From: Spiroplasma_E ixodetis_B
GTDB taxonomy: Bacteria; Bacillota_I; Bacilli_A; Mycoplasmatales; VBWQ01
Length of the DNA: 64,000 nt
Assembly (NCBI RefSeq): GCF_040369795.1
Contig: NZ_AP028955.1
Coordinates: forward strand, 558,001 to 622,000
Direction of reading: 5' to 3'
Shown here: positions 53,806-63,703 of the stretch, piece by piece
Layout: every line of letters starts with the position of its first letter
Numbering within the stretch: position 1 is the first letter of the stretch
The notes under the pieces: generated by a model
Told to the model about the DNA's origin: nothing
The model's input: only the letters and a program-made list of their open reading frames with translations
Databases searched by the model: none
Program-made: the position numbers and the translations under genes

Positions 53806-54761
53806 TTAATTCTTATTATTATTTATTAATTTAATTAATTCTTGAGCCATAATATTGTGCGCTCATTTATTAGGATGAATGCTATCAAAAAAGAAATAAT
53901 TATTAATATTTTCTTCATTAACACCTTCATTGAAATGAGGAACAATAATACCGTTATTAATTATTTCACTAAAATCAGTAGTAACTGCTGCATCAATAAT
54001 ATTGTTATTAATATTCAAGTTTTTAAACTTATTAATATTGTTTGTTATTGATGCAAACATATCATATTTAATAATATTTTTTTTATTTTTATTTAATTCT
54101 TCAATAACACCATCTAACATTTTATTAAAATTAGTAGTTAAATTTAAAATACGTTCCTTATCTTTTTCTTTATTTTTAAATAAAGGGATAATACTCACAT
54201 TATGCACATTACATAATAAAATATGTTGAGCACCTTTATTTATCAATTTAGTTAAAGCATTTTTTATTAACTCAACTGCTTTATTAATAATTTCTTCTTG
54301 GCTCTTTAATAATGATTGTTTAAAAGCATATAAAATATCATTACCACCAAAGTCAACTAAAATTATATCATTACTATTAATATGATGCTGACTAATTAAA
54401 GCATCTACTTAATGAGTAATATCAAAATGATTAATAACAAAGTTTTCTACTGTTAATTCTTTTTTCTACTATCTAAAGTTCCACTAACTGCATAATTATT
54501 ACCAATTTGCTCATCAGCAAATAAAAAAAGGTCAAATCTTCAAGCAGAAGTTAAATTTATATGCAAATAATCGGCAATAATTTGTGTTGCCGCAGGACCA
54601 TTAGAAAAAGAATTTTTATAAAATGGCGGCAACATTTTAGCTATTTTAGGTATTTTTAAATGCTTAAAAAGAACTGTAAAACCACTTACTACTGCTCCTG
54701 TGTCTGATAAACTATCTCCCAGAACATAAAAGTTACCTTTTATTTTTTCATTATTATTCAT
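53806..54761 (-). pseudogene. GDSL/SGNH hydrolase, decayed
   Basis: Block I YVLGDSLSDTG near residue 15, SNGPAATQIIADYL, then a frameshift near 54467 after SGTLDSRKKN. A TAA occurs near 54410 (DITH-stop-VDALI). The frame then holds block III DFGGNDILYAF and block V FDSIHPNKWAH (catalytic Asp/His) to TAA 53806. All catalytic blocks survive, so loss is recent. Start ATG 54761 has GGAGAAG upstream. Family members are lipases/esterases; no signal peptide is apparent here. Confidence 0.75.
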
Positions 54762-54866
54762 AACTTCTCCTTCTAACATAAACTTAAACTGAAAATATAT
54801 TAACATAATTAATTTAGCTTGTCATAGTACAAAAAATAATTATGCTAAAAGTGGGAATTATTATAT

Positions 54867-55409
54867 TTAAATAATAGAATTTCCTCTTTGTTTATAATCT
54901 TTAATAATATTAATAGTAATTAATGTTGACATTAAGCAAGTAATACAACTAATAATATTTAAAACAACAGCAACAATAGTAATTTGATATGAAAAAACTT
55001 TATTATCATTAAATTGAGGTAAAAGCACAATAACACTAATAATTTCGCAACTTGTTCCAATAATACCTAAACAAAAACTAATAAAATCAAGCGAAATACT
55101 AAATTGATCTTTTCGATATAATTTCATATTTTGTTTTATCAAAGTTTTCTTTAATCTAATTAAACGGAACATTAAGAAAAAAGATAGAAAAGCTAAAGTA
55201 AAACTAGTAATATCAAAAAAAAATGCAACAACAGTTATTCAAAGTGATGCTTTATCATTATCTCAAAAAGGTTGTAATGCTAAAATACTTAAAATTCCCA
55301 AACAAATACCTATTAGACCAGTTCCAAAACTTATTAAGTCCATTTTAAGAATTTTTTTATTAAACTTTAAAAAATATACTCTTTTTTCCAAAGTGACAAA
55401 TCCTTTCAT
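54867..55409 (-). CDS. Four-helix membrane protein with internal duplication
   Basis: 180 residues when TGA is Trp. Two halves align: MDLISFGTGLIGICLGILSI...LWITVVAFFFDITSFTLAFLS and LDFISFCLGIIGTSCEIISV...YQITIVAVVLNIISCITCLMS, each with two hydrophobic helices and joined by a basic linker (RLIRLKKTLIKQNMKLYRK). ATG 55409 has no clear ribosome site; the TTG 18 bp in has AAAGGA before it and may be the real start. Unknown function. Confidence 0.6.
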
Positions 55410-55625
55410 GTCTATATATATAAATAAAATTTTATCATATAAATGGATATATTTTCTCCAGTTTTAGATCACAAATAAATAAAAAGAATAACTATAATTG
55501 TGTTATTAATCTATTGTTTATTGAAATTTCAATATTTTGTACATTAATTGAATTTATTTCCTTAACAAGAGAGACAATATTTTCTTTAAATAAATTAAGT
55601 CTTTGTCTTTTTTTCTAATTTTTAT
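55410..55625. other. Gap with decayed coding remnant
   Basis: 216 bp between two minus-strand genes. On the minus strand it contains QRLNLFKENIVSLVKEINS...ISINNRLITQL-stop, a plausible coiled-coil tail that may once have been the C-terminus of the gene at 55626-56177. No other content seen. Confidence 0.35.
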
Positions 55626-56177
55626 TTAAACTTTATTTCAACTTTTTTTAATATTACAAATTTTTAATCCAATTTTATAAAGTTGCTCTTTTTGGTTATT
55701 TAAAACAACTTTTTCACATTCTATTCTATTGACTAATCTTATTTCAAAATTATAATAACCAAAAGTTAAAAACTTAACTAATTTACTTTTAAATTTAAAA
55801 ATCTTACTTGTTTTCTGTTTTTTAAAAACTTCTAATTTTTTAAGACTATTATTATGAAAATTTAAAATAATTTCTTGTTGATTATTAATTTTATATAATT
55901 TTTCTTTCAATTCTCATTTTTTACTACTTAATTTACAATTTAATTCTATTTTTAATGCTGTAATTTTATCAATAAGTTTATCCTTTTCTTTCTGTTTTTG
56001 TTCCTCTCATATTAAAGTAAATTCAAGTAATTCAAACTCTAGTTCTTTATCTCATGGGAAAAAATTTTCTTTTTCAAACTTAAAAGAAAGAAATTCAAGT
56101 TCTTTTCTTTCATCATTAATTACTTCATCTTTTACTTTCGCTAAAAATTTTTGCATTCATTGATACTGTTTTTCCAT
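55626..56177 (-). CDS. Coiled-coil protein, unknown
   Basis: 183 residues, from MEKQYQWMQKFLAKVKDE (TGA = Trp) to KKSWNKV. Very rich in Lys, Glu and Leu with heptad runs (KEKDKLIDKITALKIELNCKL) and a short aromatic patch FLTFGYYNF between two helical stretches, reminiscent of the SFG segments in the coiled-coil pseudogenes at 21845 and 39697. The ribosome site is weak. It may be the shortened form of a longer gene. Confidence 0.5.
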
Positions 56178-56318
56178 TATTTTTAAATTTTTTTTAAAAA
56201 ATCTTTTTCAAAAAAATAAATCAATACTCTAAGTATTGTATATTAGAAGAAGTACTAAAAACTTCTTTTAACTTTATTATATTACTTTTAAAATTTTGTA
56301 TAGTTGAATTTATAAGTA
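56178..56318. other. Upstream region with two small hairpins
   Basis: 141 bp holding perfect short stems caatact/agtattg (56222-56238) and aagaagt/acttctt (56247-56267), the second with T-rich sequence after it on the plus strand. They may be a terminator or leader structure for the minus-strand gene. IS630 begins at 56319. Confidence 0.35.
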
Positions 56319-56787
56319 TAGCTAACTAAAGTAATGTTTACTCATATATTGAAAAAAAATCAATCGCTTTTTTAATATTTGGTCAATAATTTGGTAATAT
56401 TTTTCTTATATTATGTTTTATAGCAAATCAAAAATGTTCAATTGGATTTAAATTATGAGAATATGGTGGAAGAAATAATAGTTTGCATCCATCATATTCA
56501 ATTAATTGTTGTGTTAATTTAGATTTATGAAACGTTGCATTATCTAAAACTATAATTTGTCCACGCTTTAATACTCGAATTAGTATATTTTTTACATATG
56601 ATTCAAAAATTTTACTGTTGCAATGTCCTTCAAATGCTCATAGGGCTTTTAATTTATCTTTATTTAGTGAACCGATTATACTCATTCTTTTTATTTTATA
56701 TGCGGATTTATTATCAAATAATCTTTTACCTTTTTCAGATCAACCATATTTATAAAATTCATTATCAGCAATTCCAGATTCATCAAT
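56319..56787 (-). mobile_element. IS630-family fragment (3' half), cut by IS5
   Basis: Right terminus at 56319, catalytic half of the transposase on the minus strand (IADNEFYKYG, LDNATFHKS; the usual PPYSPNLNP reads PPYSHNLNP). It is truncated by IS5 at gattcatcaat, the same position as the copy ending at 10360. Confidence 0.8.
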
Positions 56788-57849
56788 AGACATATTCCGT
56801 AAATAAATTTTTTAAAAGTCAATTAATAATTTAAAATTTATTTTATAATTTCTTTATTAATAAATTAATAACGTGTTGATAAAAATGAATTTTGAAAATT
56901 TAAAAAAATTAAAAAATGAACAATTTTATAGATATTTTGGTATAAAACGTTTTCATTTTGATGAAATGTGAACAAAATTAATTGAAATAGAAAATTTAAA
57001 AAAAACTAAAGGTAGAAAATATAAACTTTCAGTTGAAGAAAGATTGATGATGACTTTAGTATACTGAAAAGAATATTATACTTTTTTCCAAATGAGTATT
57101 AAATATAAAATGAGTGCATCAAGTTGTTTTCGAAATATTACTTGAGTAGAAAATAAACTTAGTGATGACAAAGATTATCAGTTTTTAAAAACAAAATATA
57201 AATCAAAAATTGAGAAAAAACAAGAAGATTTAAATGAATTTCAATTTTATTTAATTGATTCAACTGAAATTGAAATTGAAAGACCAACTAAAAAAACTAC
57301 AGTTAGAATATTTTTCTGGTAAAAGTTGAATGTTTTCTATAAAATTTCAAATTATATATGACTTTTTTAATAAAAAAATTGTTGATATTTTTGCTGATAA
57401 TGGAAAAGTACATGATTTTCAAATATTAAAAAATTCAAATCTTGAATTTTCAGAAAAAACAATAATTATTGGTGATTTTGGATATCAAGGAATACAAAAT
57501 ATTTATAAAAATACTATATTACCAATTAAAAAAACTAAAAATAAAAAATTAACTAAACAAGAAAAAATCTACAATAAAATTATTTCAAAAATTAGAATTA
57601 AAGTCGAACATGTTTTTGCTTGATTAAAAAGATTCAAAATTTTAATAAATAAATGTAGAAAAAGTATATTTAGACTTATGTACTTAAGATTTAACTTACT
57701 TTGTGAAATTTTTAATAAAACAAAACCATTAAAATAAAAAAATATTTTTAATATTTTTTTAAAAATTTAAATTTTTATCAAGTTAATATAAAAACAATAT
57801 TAACAATTTTTGTGTTTGAAATATAAATTTATTTTTAAAGTATTTTTTT
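56788..57849 (+). mobile_element. IS5-family element, tandem copy A
   Basis: Left terminus at 56788. The last ~90 bp are missing: at tatttttttaaaa the sequence jumps to the left-end region (gtcaattaat) of the next IS5. Confidence 0.85.
56885..57737 (+). pseudogene. IS5-family transposase (copy A), A7 variant
   Basis: ORF1 is open (with L32W, atgtgaac) to a 7-A junction tract, so the -1 join fails. ORF2 (57330-57737) is open with GDFGYQG. The ribosome site is altered (aacgtg). Confidence 0.7.
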
Positions 57850-58539
57850 AAAAGTCAATTAATAATTTAAAATTTATTTTATAATTTATTTATTAATAAA
57901 TTAATAAGGCGTTGATAAAAATGAATTTTGAAAATTTAAAAAAATTAAAAAATGAACAATTTTATAGATATTTTGGTATAAAACGTTTTCATTTTGATGA
58001 AATGTTAACAAAATTAATTGAAATAGAAAATTTAAAAAAAACTAAAGGTAGAAAATATAAACTTTCAGTTGAAGAAAGATTGATGATGACTTTAGTATAC
58101 TGAAAAGAATATTATACTTTTTTCCAAATGAGTATTAAATATAAAATGAGTGCATCAAGTTGTTTTTGAAATATTACTTGAGTAGAAAATAAACTTAGTT
58201 ATGACAAAGATTATCAGTTTTTAATAACAAAATATAAATCAAAAATTGAGAAAAAACAAGAAGATTTAAATGAATTTCAATTTTATTTAATTGATTCAAC
58301 TGAAATTGAAATTGAAAGACCAACTAAAAAAAACTACAGTTAGAATATTTTTCTGGTAAAAGTTGAATGTTTTCTATAAAATTTTAAATTATATAGCTAA
58401 CTCAAGTAATGTTTACTTATAGCTAACTAAAGTAATGTTTACTCATAAATAATGTAAAATAATAATATGTAATTTAAACAGTTTTTGAATTTAAAAGTAC
58501 AATTCAGCAATATTTAAAATAGATTAGGAAGATTAAATT

Positions 58540-59355
58540 ATGCCAAAACCATACAGTGAAGACTTACAAAGAAAAGTAATAGAAGCCTATGAAAGTAAAA
58601 ACATGAAAATTAAAGAAATTTGTAAAGTGTTAAATATTACTAGAAAGACTTTATTCTTATGAAGAAAAAGAAAAAAAGAAACTGGGCATATAAAACCAAT
58701 TTTGAATTATCAAAAAGGACATAGCCACAAAATAAAGGATTTAGATGAATTAAAAAATTATTTAGCGCAAAATAAAGATGTTACAGTTCAAAAAGTAATT
58801 GAAAAATTTGGTGATATGACTAAAGAAACAGTTTATAACTATTTCAAAAAACTAAATTATACATATAAAAAAACTTTTTTATATGAACAAAGAGATAAAA
58901 ATAAACAAGAAGATTTTTTAAAAGAAATAGCTAAAATAATGAATGAAGATTTAGTATATATTGATGAATATGGAATTGATGATAATGAATTTTATAAATA
59001 TGGTTGATCTGAAAAAGGTAAATTAAAAGCCCTATGAGCATTTGAAGGACATTGCAACAGTAAAATTTTTGAATCATATGTAAAAAATATACTAATTACA
59101 GTATTAAAGCTTGGACAAATTATAGTTTTAGATAATGCAACGTTTCATAAATCTAAATTAACACAACAATTAATTGAAAATGCTGGATGCAAACTATTAT
59201 TTCTTCAACCATATTCTCCTAATTTAAATCCAATTGAACATTTTTGATTTGCTATAAAACATAATATAAGAAAAATATTACCAAATTATTGACCAAATAT
59301 TAAAAAAGCGATTGATTTTGTTTTTCAAGATATGAGTAAACATTACTTTAGTTAG
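58540..59355 (+). pseudogene. IS630-family transposase with in-frame deletion
   Basis: A continuous 271-residue frame MPKPYSEDLQRK...YIDEYGID...LDNATFHKS...NPIEHFW...HYFS. Twenty-four residues between WSEKGK and GKLKALW are missing, at a repeated ggtaaa, removing the strand after the first catalytic Asp. Translatable but probably inactive. Confidence 0.7.
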
Positions 59356-59454
59356 CTATATAAATAATGTAAAATAATAATATGTAATTTAAACAGTTTT
59401 TGAATTTAAAAGTACAATTCAGCAATATTTAAAATAGATTAGGAAGATTAAATT

Positions 59455-60341
59455 ATGCCAAAACCATACAGTGAAGACTTACGAAGAAAAGTAATAGAAG
59501 CCTATGAAAGTAAAAACATGAAAATTAAAGAAATTTGTAAAGTGTTCAATACTACTAGAAAGACTTTATTCTTATGAAGAAAAAGAAAAAAAGAAACTGG
59601 GCATATAAAACCAATTTTGAATTATCAAAAAGGACATATCCACAAAATAAAGGATTTAGATGAATTAAAAAATTATTTAGCGCAAAATAAAGATGTTACA
59701 GTTCAAAAAGTAATTGAAAAATTTGGCGATATGACTAAAGAAACAGTTTATAACTATTTCAAAAAACTAAATTATACATATAAAAAAATTTTCTATATGA
59801 ACAAAGAGATAAAAATAAACAAGCAGATTTTTTAAAAGAAATAGCTAAAATAATGAATGAAGATTTAGTATATATTGATGAATCTGGAATTGATGATAAT
59901 GAATTTTATAAATATGGTTGATCTGAAAAAGGTAAAAGATTATTTGATAATAAACCCGCATATAAAATAAAAAGAATGATTATAATTGGTTCGCTAAATA
60001 AAGGTAAATTAAAAGCCCTATGAGCATTTGAAGGACATTGCAATAGTAAAATTTTTGAATCATATGTAAAAAATATACTAATTCCAGTATTAAAGCGTGG
60101 ACAAATTATAGTTTTAGATAATGCAACTTTTCATAAATCTAAATTAACACAACAATTAATTGAAAATGCTGGATGCAAACTATTATTTCTTCCACCATAT
60201 TCTCCTAATTTAAATCCAATTGAACATTTTTGATTTGTTATAAAACATAATATAAGAAAAATATTACCAAATTATTGACCAAATATTAAAAAAGCTATTG
60301 ATTTTGTTTTTCAAGATATGAGTAAACATTACTTTAGTTAG
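59455..60341 (+). pseudogene. IS630-family transposase, 1-nt deletion
   Basis: MPKPYSEDLRRK... is open to YTYKKI; one base is lost near 59790 (aaaaaaattttcta), shifting to FYMNKEIKINKQIF-stop. Downstream the catalytic region is otherwise complete (with SIIGS to IIIGS). Confidence 0.75.
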
Positions 60342-60849
60342 CTATATATGACTTTTTTAATAAAAAAATTGTTGATATTTTTGCTGATAATGGAAAAGTA
60401 CATGATTTTCAAATATTAAAAAATTCAAATCTTGAATTTTCAGAAAAAACAATAATTATTGGTGATTTGGGATATCAAGGAATACAAAATATTTATAAAA
60501 ATACTATATTACCAATTAAAAAAACTAAAAATAAAAAATTAACTAAACAAGAAAAAATCTACAATAAAATTATTTCAAAAATTAGAATTAAAGTTGAACA
60601 TGTTTTTGCTTGATTAAAAAGATTCAAAATTTTAATAAATAAATGTAGAAAAATTATATTTAGACTTATGTACTTAAGATTTAACTTACTTTGTGAAATT
60701 TTTAATAAAACAAAACCATTAAAATAAAAAAATATTTTTAATATTTTTTTAAAAATTTAAATTTTTATCAAGTTAATATAAAAATAATATTAACAATTTT
60801 TGTGTTTGAAATATAAATTTATTTTTAAAGTATTTTTTTAAAAGTCAAT

Positions 60850-61322
60850 TAATAATTTAAAATTTATTTTATAATTTCTTTATTAATAAATTAATAAGGT
60901 GTTGATAAAAATGAATTTTGAAAATTTAAAAAAATTAAAAAATGAACAATTTTATAGATATTTTGGTATAAAACGTTTTCATTTTGATGAAATGTTAACA
61001 AAATTAATTGAAATAGAAAATTTAAAAAAAATAAAGGTAGAAAATATAAACTTTCAGTTGAAGAAAGATTGATGATGACTTTAGTATACTGAAAAGAATA
61101 TTATACTTTTTTCCAAATGAGTATTAAATATAAAATGAGTCCATCAAGTTGTTTTCGAAATATTACTTGAGTAGAAAATAAACTTAGTGATGAAAAAGAT
61201 TATCAGTTTTTAAAAACAAAATATAAATCAAAAATTGAGAAAAAACAAGAAGATTTAAATTAATTTCAATTTTATTTAATTGATTCAACTGAAATTGAAA
61301 TTGAAAGACCAACTAAAAAAAA
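60850..61322 (+). mobile_element. IS5-family element, tandem copy C, truncated by IS256
   Basis: Joined to copy B by the tattttttta/aaagtcaatt junction. It ends at ccaactaaaaaaaa inside the frame-junction tract, where the IS256 right end begins. Confidence 0.85.
60911..61322 (+). pseudogene. IS5-family transposase ORF1 fragment (copy C)
   Basis: MNFENLKK..., with the lost C in KKTKGRK shared with copies 31042 and 34961, and TAA at LN-stop-FQF near 61260. Confidence 0.7.
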
Positions 61323-62690
61323 GAGGCTTTTTAAAAATCTGTGTATCTTTTTACAAAGTTACTAGTTTAGATTAATTCTATCTTCAAATTTTATCATAAA
61401 ATGAGCAATTGCTGTATTTCAATTTTGAATGGGCATTGTTCATTTTTTTGTTATATTTTCAATTGCTAAGTAAAATATTTTAAAAAATGCCATATCATTT
61501 GGAAAAACTTTTTTATTTATAATAACTTTTTGTAATTGACTATTAACAGATTCAATAGCATTTGTTGTATAAATCACTCTTTTGATTTCTGCAGGATAAC
61601 TAATAAAAACCATTAAATTATCTCAATTTTTATATCATGATTTAGCAATTTGATGATATTGTTTATTTCATTTACTTTCAAAAGATTCTAAAGCTTGCAT
61701 TGCTTGTTCTTCACTACATGCACTATAAATTGGTTTTAAATCTGTAACTAGTGATTTTCTATGTTTGTATGAAACATATTTTAAACTATTTCTAATTTGA
61801 TGAACTATGCATAATTGATGTTCGGTTTTAGGATAAACTGATTGTATTGCTTCTGACATTCCTGTTAAATTGTCACTACAAGCAATAAGAATATCATTTA
61901 AGCCTCGATTTTTCATTTCTGTGAAATTAGATAATCAAAACTTAGAACCTTCATTTTCACTAATTAATAAACCTAAAACATCTTTTTTACCTTCTAAATC
62001 AACTCCTAGTGCTATATAAACTGATTTGTTAATAATTAGTTTATCTTGTCGTACTTTAACTACTATACAATCAAAATAAAAAATCGGATAAACACTTTCT
62101 AATGGCCGATTTTGTCATGCTTTAACATCATCAATAACATCATCAGTAATTTGACTAATAACGCTTTCACTAATATCAGCACCATGATATAACTCTTGTA
62201 ACTGCATTCTAATATCTGATAAAGTCATGCCTTTGGCATATAATGAAAGAACTTGTTGATCAAAACCATCAAATCTTATTTGTCTTTTTGCAACTATTAC
62301 TGGCTCAAAATTACTATTACGATCTCGTGGTACATTAATCTCAATTTTACCTTGTTGGGTTATTAATTTTTTTGAACTTATACCATTACGAGCATTTTCA
62401 CTAGTATTATGTTGATTTTTTTCATATCCTAAATAATTTTGCATTTCAGAATTCAACATTTTTTCAACTAATCTTTTTGTTAATTCTTTATATAAACCTC
62501 CCTCTTTAAAAACTGTTGTTAAATCTTCAGTATTTTCTAATAATAAATCTACTGCTTTTTATATTGTATCATTATTATTAATATTTTTTTAGACATAAGT
62601 AACTCACTCTTTCTATTTATTTAATTTTATTTACTAGAATTAATTAAAAATAGTTATTTTTGTAAGTTACACAGATTACTAAACATTACC
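61323..62690 (-). mobile_element. IS256-family element, full length
   Basis: 1,368 bp from GAGGCTTTTT to cattacc. It follows directly on the A-tract of IS5 and precedes another IS256 5' fragment. Confidence 0.85.
61362..62596 (-). pseudogene. IS256-family transposase, N-terminal frameshift
   Basis: MSKK at 62596 is followed by a 4-nt loss (tttttttagacat), so the frame fails at codon 5; codons for D11 and P12 are also changed. From MLNSEMQNYLGYEK on, the family frame is readable through ACSDNLTG and NAIESVNSQLQK. Confidence 0.75.
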
Positions 62691-62906
62691 GTTAATTATT
62701 TATATAAACCTCCCTCTTTAAAAAATGTTGTTAAATCTTCAGTATTTTCTAATAATAAATCTACTGCTTTTGATATTGGATCATTATTATTAATATTTTG
62801 TTTTTTAGAAATACGTAACTCACTCTTTCTAGTTATTTAATTTTATTTACCAGAATTAATTAAACATAGTTATTTTTGTAAGTTACACAGATTACTAAAC
62901 ATTACC
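62691..62906 (-). mobile_element. IS256 5' fragment
   Basis: 216 bp holding the first ~37 transposase codons and the left terminus (62906). The start ATG has become ATT (ttagaaatacg), so it is dead. Confidence 0.8.
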
Positions 62907-63316
62907 TTTTATTATTTAAATAATAGTTATTTATTTCTTTTGAATTAAAAGTTTTAATTTATTCTTTTATTAATAAAAGTTGTGGTGAATTTTTAATTTG
63001 TTCAGATGTAAATCAAGTAATTTGTTCTTGTGTGAGTGCTTGTATTTGTTCTTTGGCAAGTGCTTCTATTTGTTCAGTTGTCAGTTAAATAACTTGTTCT
63101 TGTGTAAATGATTTGATTTGTCATGATCAAAAGTTTTTGATTTGTTCTGGTCAAAATGCGGGTATTTCTTCTTTTATAAAAAATGGTATTTGTTTTGCTG
63201 TAAATGCTTTTATTTGTTCTTCTGTAAATTCTGAAATTTGCTCTGGTCAAAATGCTTTGATTTGTTCTGGTTTTAATTTTGGTATTTGTTCAGTTGTGAA
63301 ATGTGGTATTTGTTCT
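62907..63316 (-). pseudogene. EQI-repeat protein, 5' end lost
   Basis: On the minus strand, 8-residue repeats of the form xxEQIxxF: EQIPHFTT, EQIPKLKP, EQIKAFWP, EQISEFTE, EQIKAFTA and so on, 13 units with TGA as Trp. One TAA follows EQVI near 63085; beyond the repeats comes LLLIKE-stop-IKTFNSKEI. Gln and Ile codons vary synonymously between units, which points to selection on the protein and to the minus strand as coding. An IS3 end replaces whatever preceded it. Such repeats often belong to surface or interaction proteins; no function can be assigned. Confidence 0.5.
62996..63315 (-). repeat. 24-bp tandem repeat, 13 units
   Basis: Plus-strand unit starts atttgttc; starts fall every 24 bp from 62996 to 63308 with no indel. 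Units differ mainly outside the atttgttc core (e.g. tggtcaaaatgctttg, tgtaaatgctttt). Confidence 0.85.
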
Positions 63317-63334
63317 TGGATGGGTTACACTTTA
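63317..63334 (+). repeat. Solo IS3 left terminus (18 bp)
   Basis: tggatgggttacacttta, the IS3 left terminal repeat, with no further IS3 sequence. It divides the EQI-repeat frame from the next gene. Confidence 0.7.
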
Positions 63335-63690
63335 AAAGAAATAAGTTTTGATTAAGTTTATTAATAAAATCATTAGTTTTTAAATTATATTCAGTGTTAA
63401 TATTTATATATTTTTTACTTAAAATATAATCTCATGCAAAATTGTTCATCCCTTTTATTAAATCATCATATAATTTTTGTGTATTAACTTCTATTTTAAA
63501 AATAATAGTATTATTTTCGTTATGTATTTGATAATCTGAATAATTTTCAGGTTTTAAAAAATGTAAAGTACTATCAAAATAAACACTATTTTTTTGAAAT
63601 AGTTTCTTTTAAAAACTTAAATTTTAATAATTCTAAATTATTTTTTTCAATATTATTTAATCTTTTCTTAAACCAATTTTTCTTTAACAT
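63335..63690 (-). pseudogene. Unknown gene downstream of folD, frameshifted
   Basis: MLKKNWFKKRLNNIEKN... from 63690 (AGGAAA upstream). At an A7 run near 63590 the frame moves from SKK-stop to NSVYFDSTLHFLKPENYSDY...MNNFAWDYILSKKYININTE...NKLNQN, open to the IS3 end. It begins 14 bp after folD, so it was in the folD operon and may originally have continued into the EQI repeats. Confidence 0.5.
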
Positions 63691-63703
63691 TTAATTTCCT
63701 AAT

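Larger units (their letters stand above)
58394..60344 (+). mobile_element. IS630-family tandem pair plus a solo end
   Basis: A solo left end (58394-58417), then a TA and a complete left end (58420), the first copy to 59358, then a second copy (59359-60344) that lacks its own left repeat and shares the central one. The outer flanks are the interrupted IS5 at TA. This looks like one IS630 inserting into the end of another, plus a head-to-tail duplication. Confidence 0.85.
57921..60727 (+). pseudogene. IS5-family transposase (copy B), interrupted
   Basis: ATG 57921, A8 junction tract present, missense changes (R83W, D94Y, K102I) in ORF1, then IS630 inserted early in ORF2. ORF2 continues to TAA 60727. 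Confidence 0.75.
57850..60849 (+). mobile_element. IS5-family element, tandem copy B, with IS630 pair inside
   Basis: No left terminal repeat. Coding starts at 57921, is interrupted at a TA site by IS630 DNA (58394-60344), resumes tatgactttttta at 60347, and again ends at the tattttttta/aaagtcaatt junction into copy C. Confidence 0.85.

Noticed and set aside
53842..54229. Plus-strand ORFs opposite the GDSL gene
   Set aside because: Hydrophobic shadows of the minus-strand hydrolase, which carries all family motifs.
62996..63315. Possible CRISPR array in the 24-bp repeats
   Set aside because: Repeats are directly adjacent with no spacers, vary between units as coding repeats do, and no cas gene is present.
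63113..63355. Plus-strand ORF with ICSGQNA-type repeats
   Set aside because: It is the antisense of the EQI repeats. Codon variation is synonymous only on the minus strand, and the plus ORF has no ribosome site and runs into an IS3 end.
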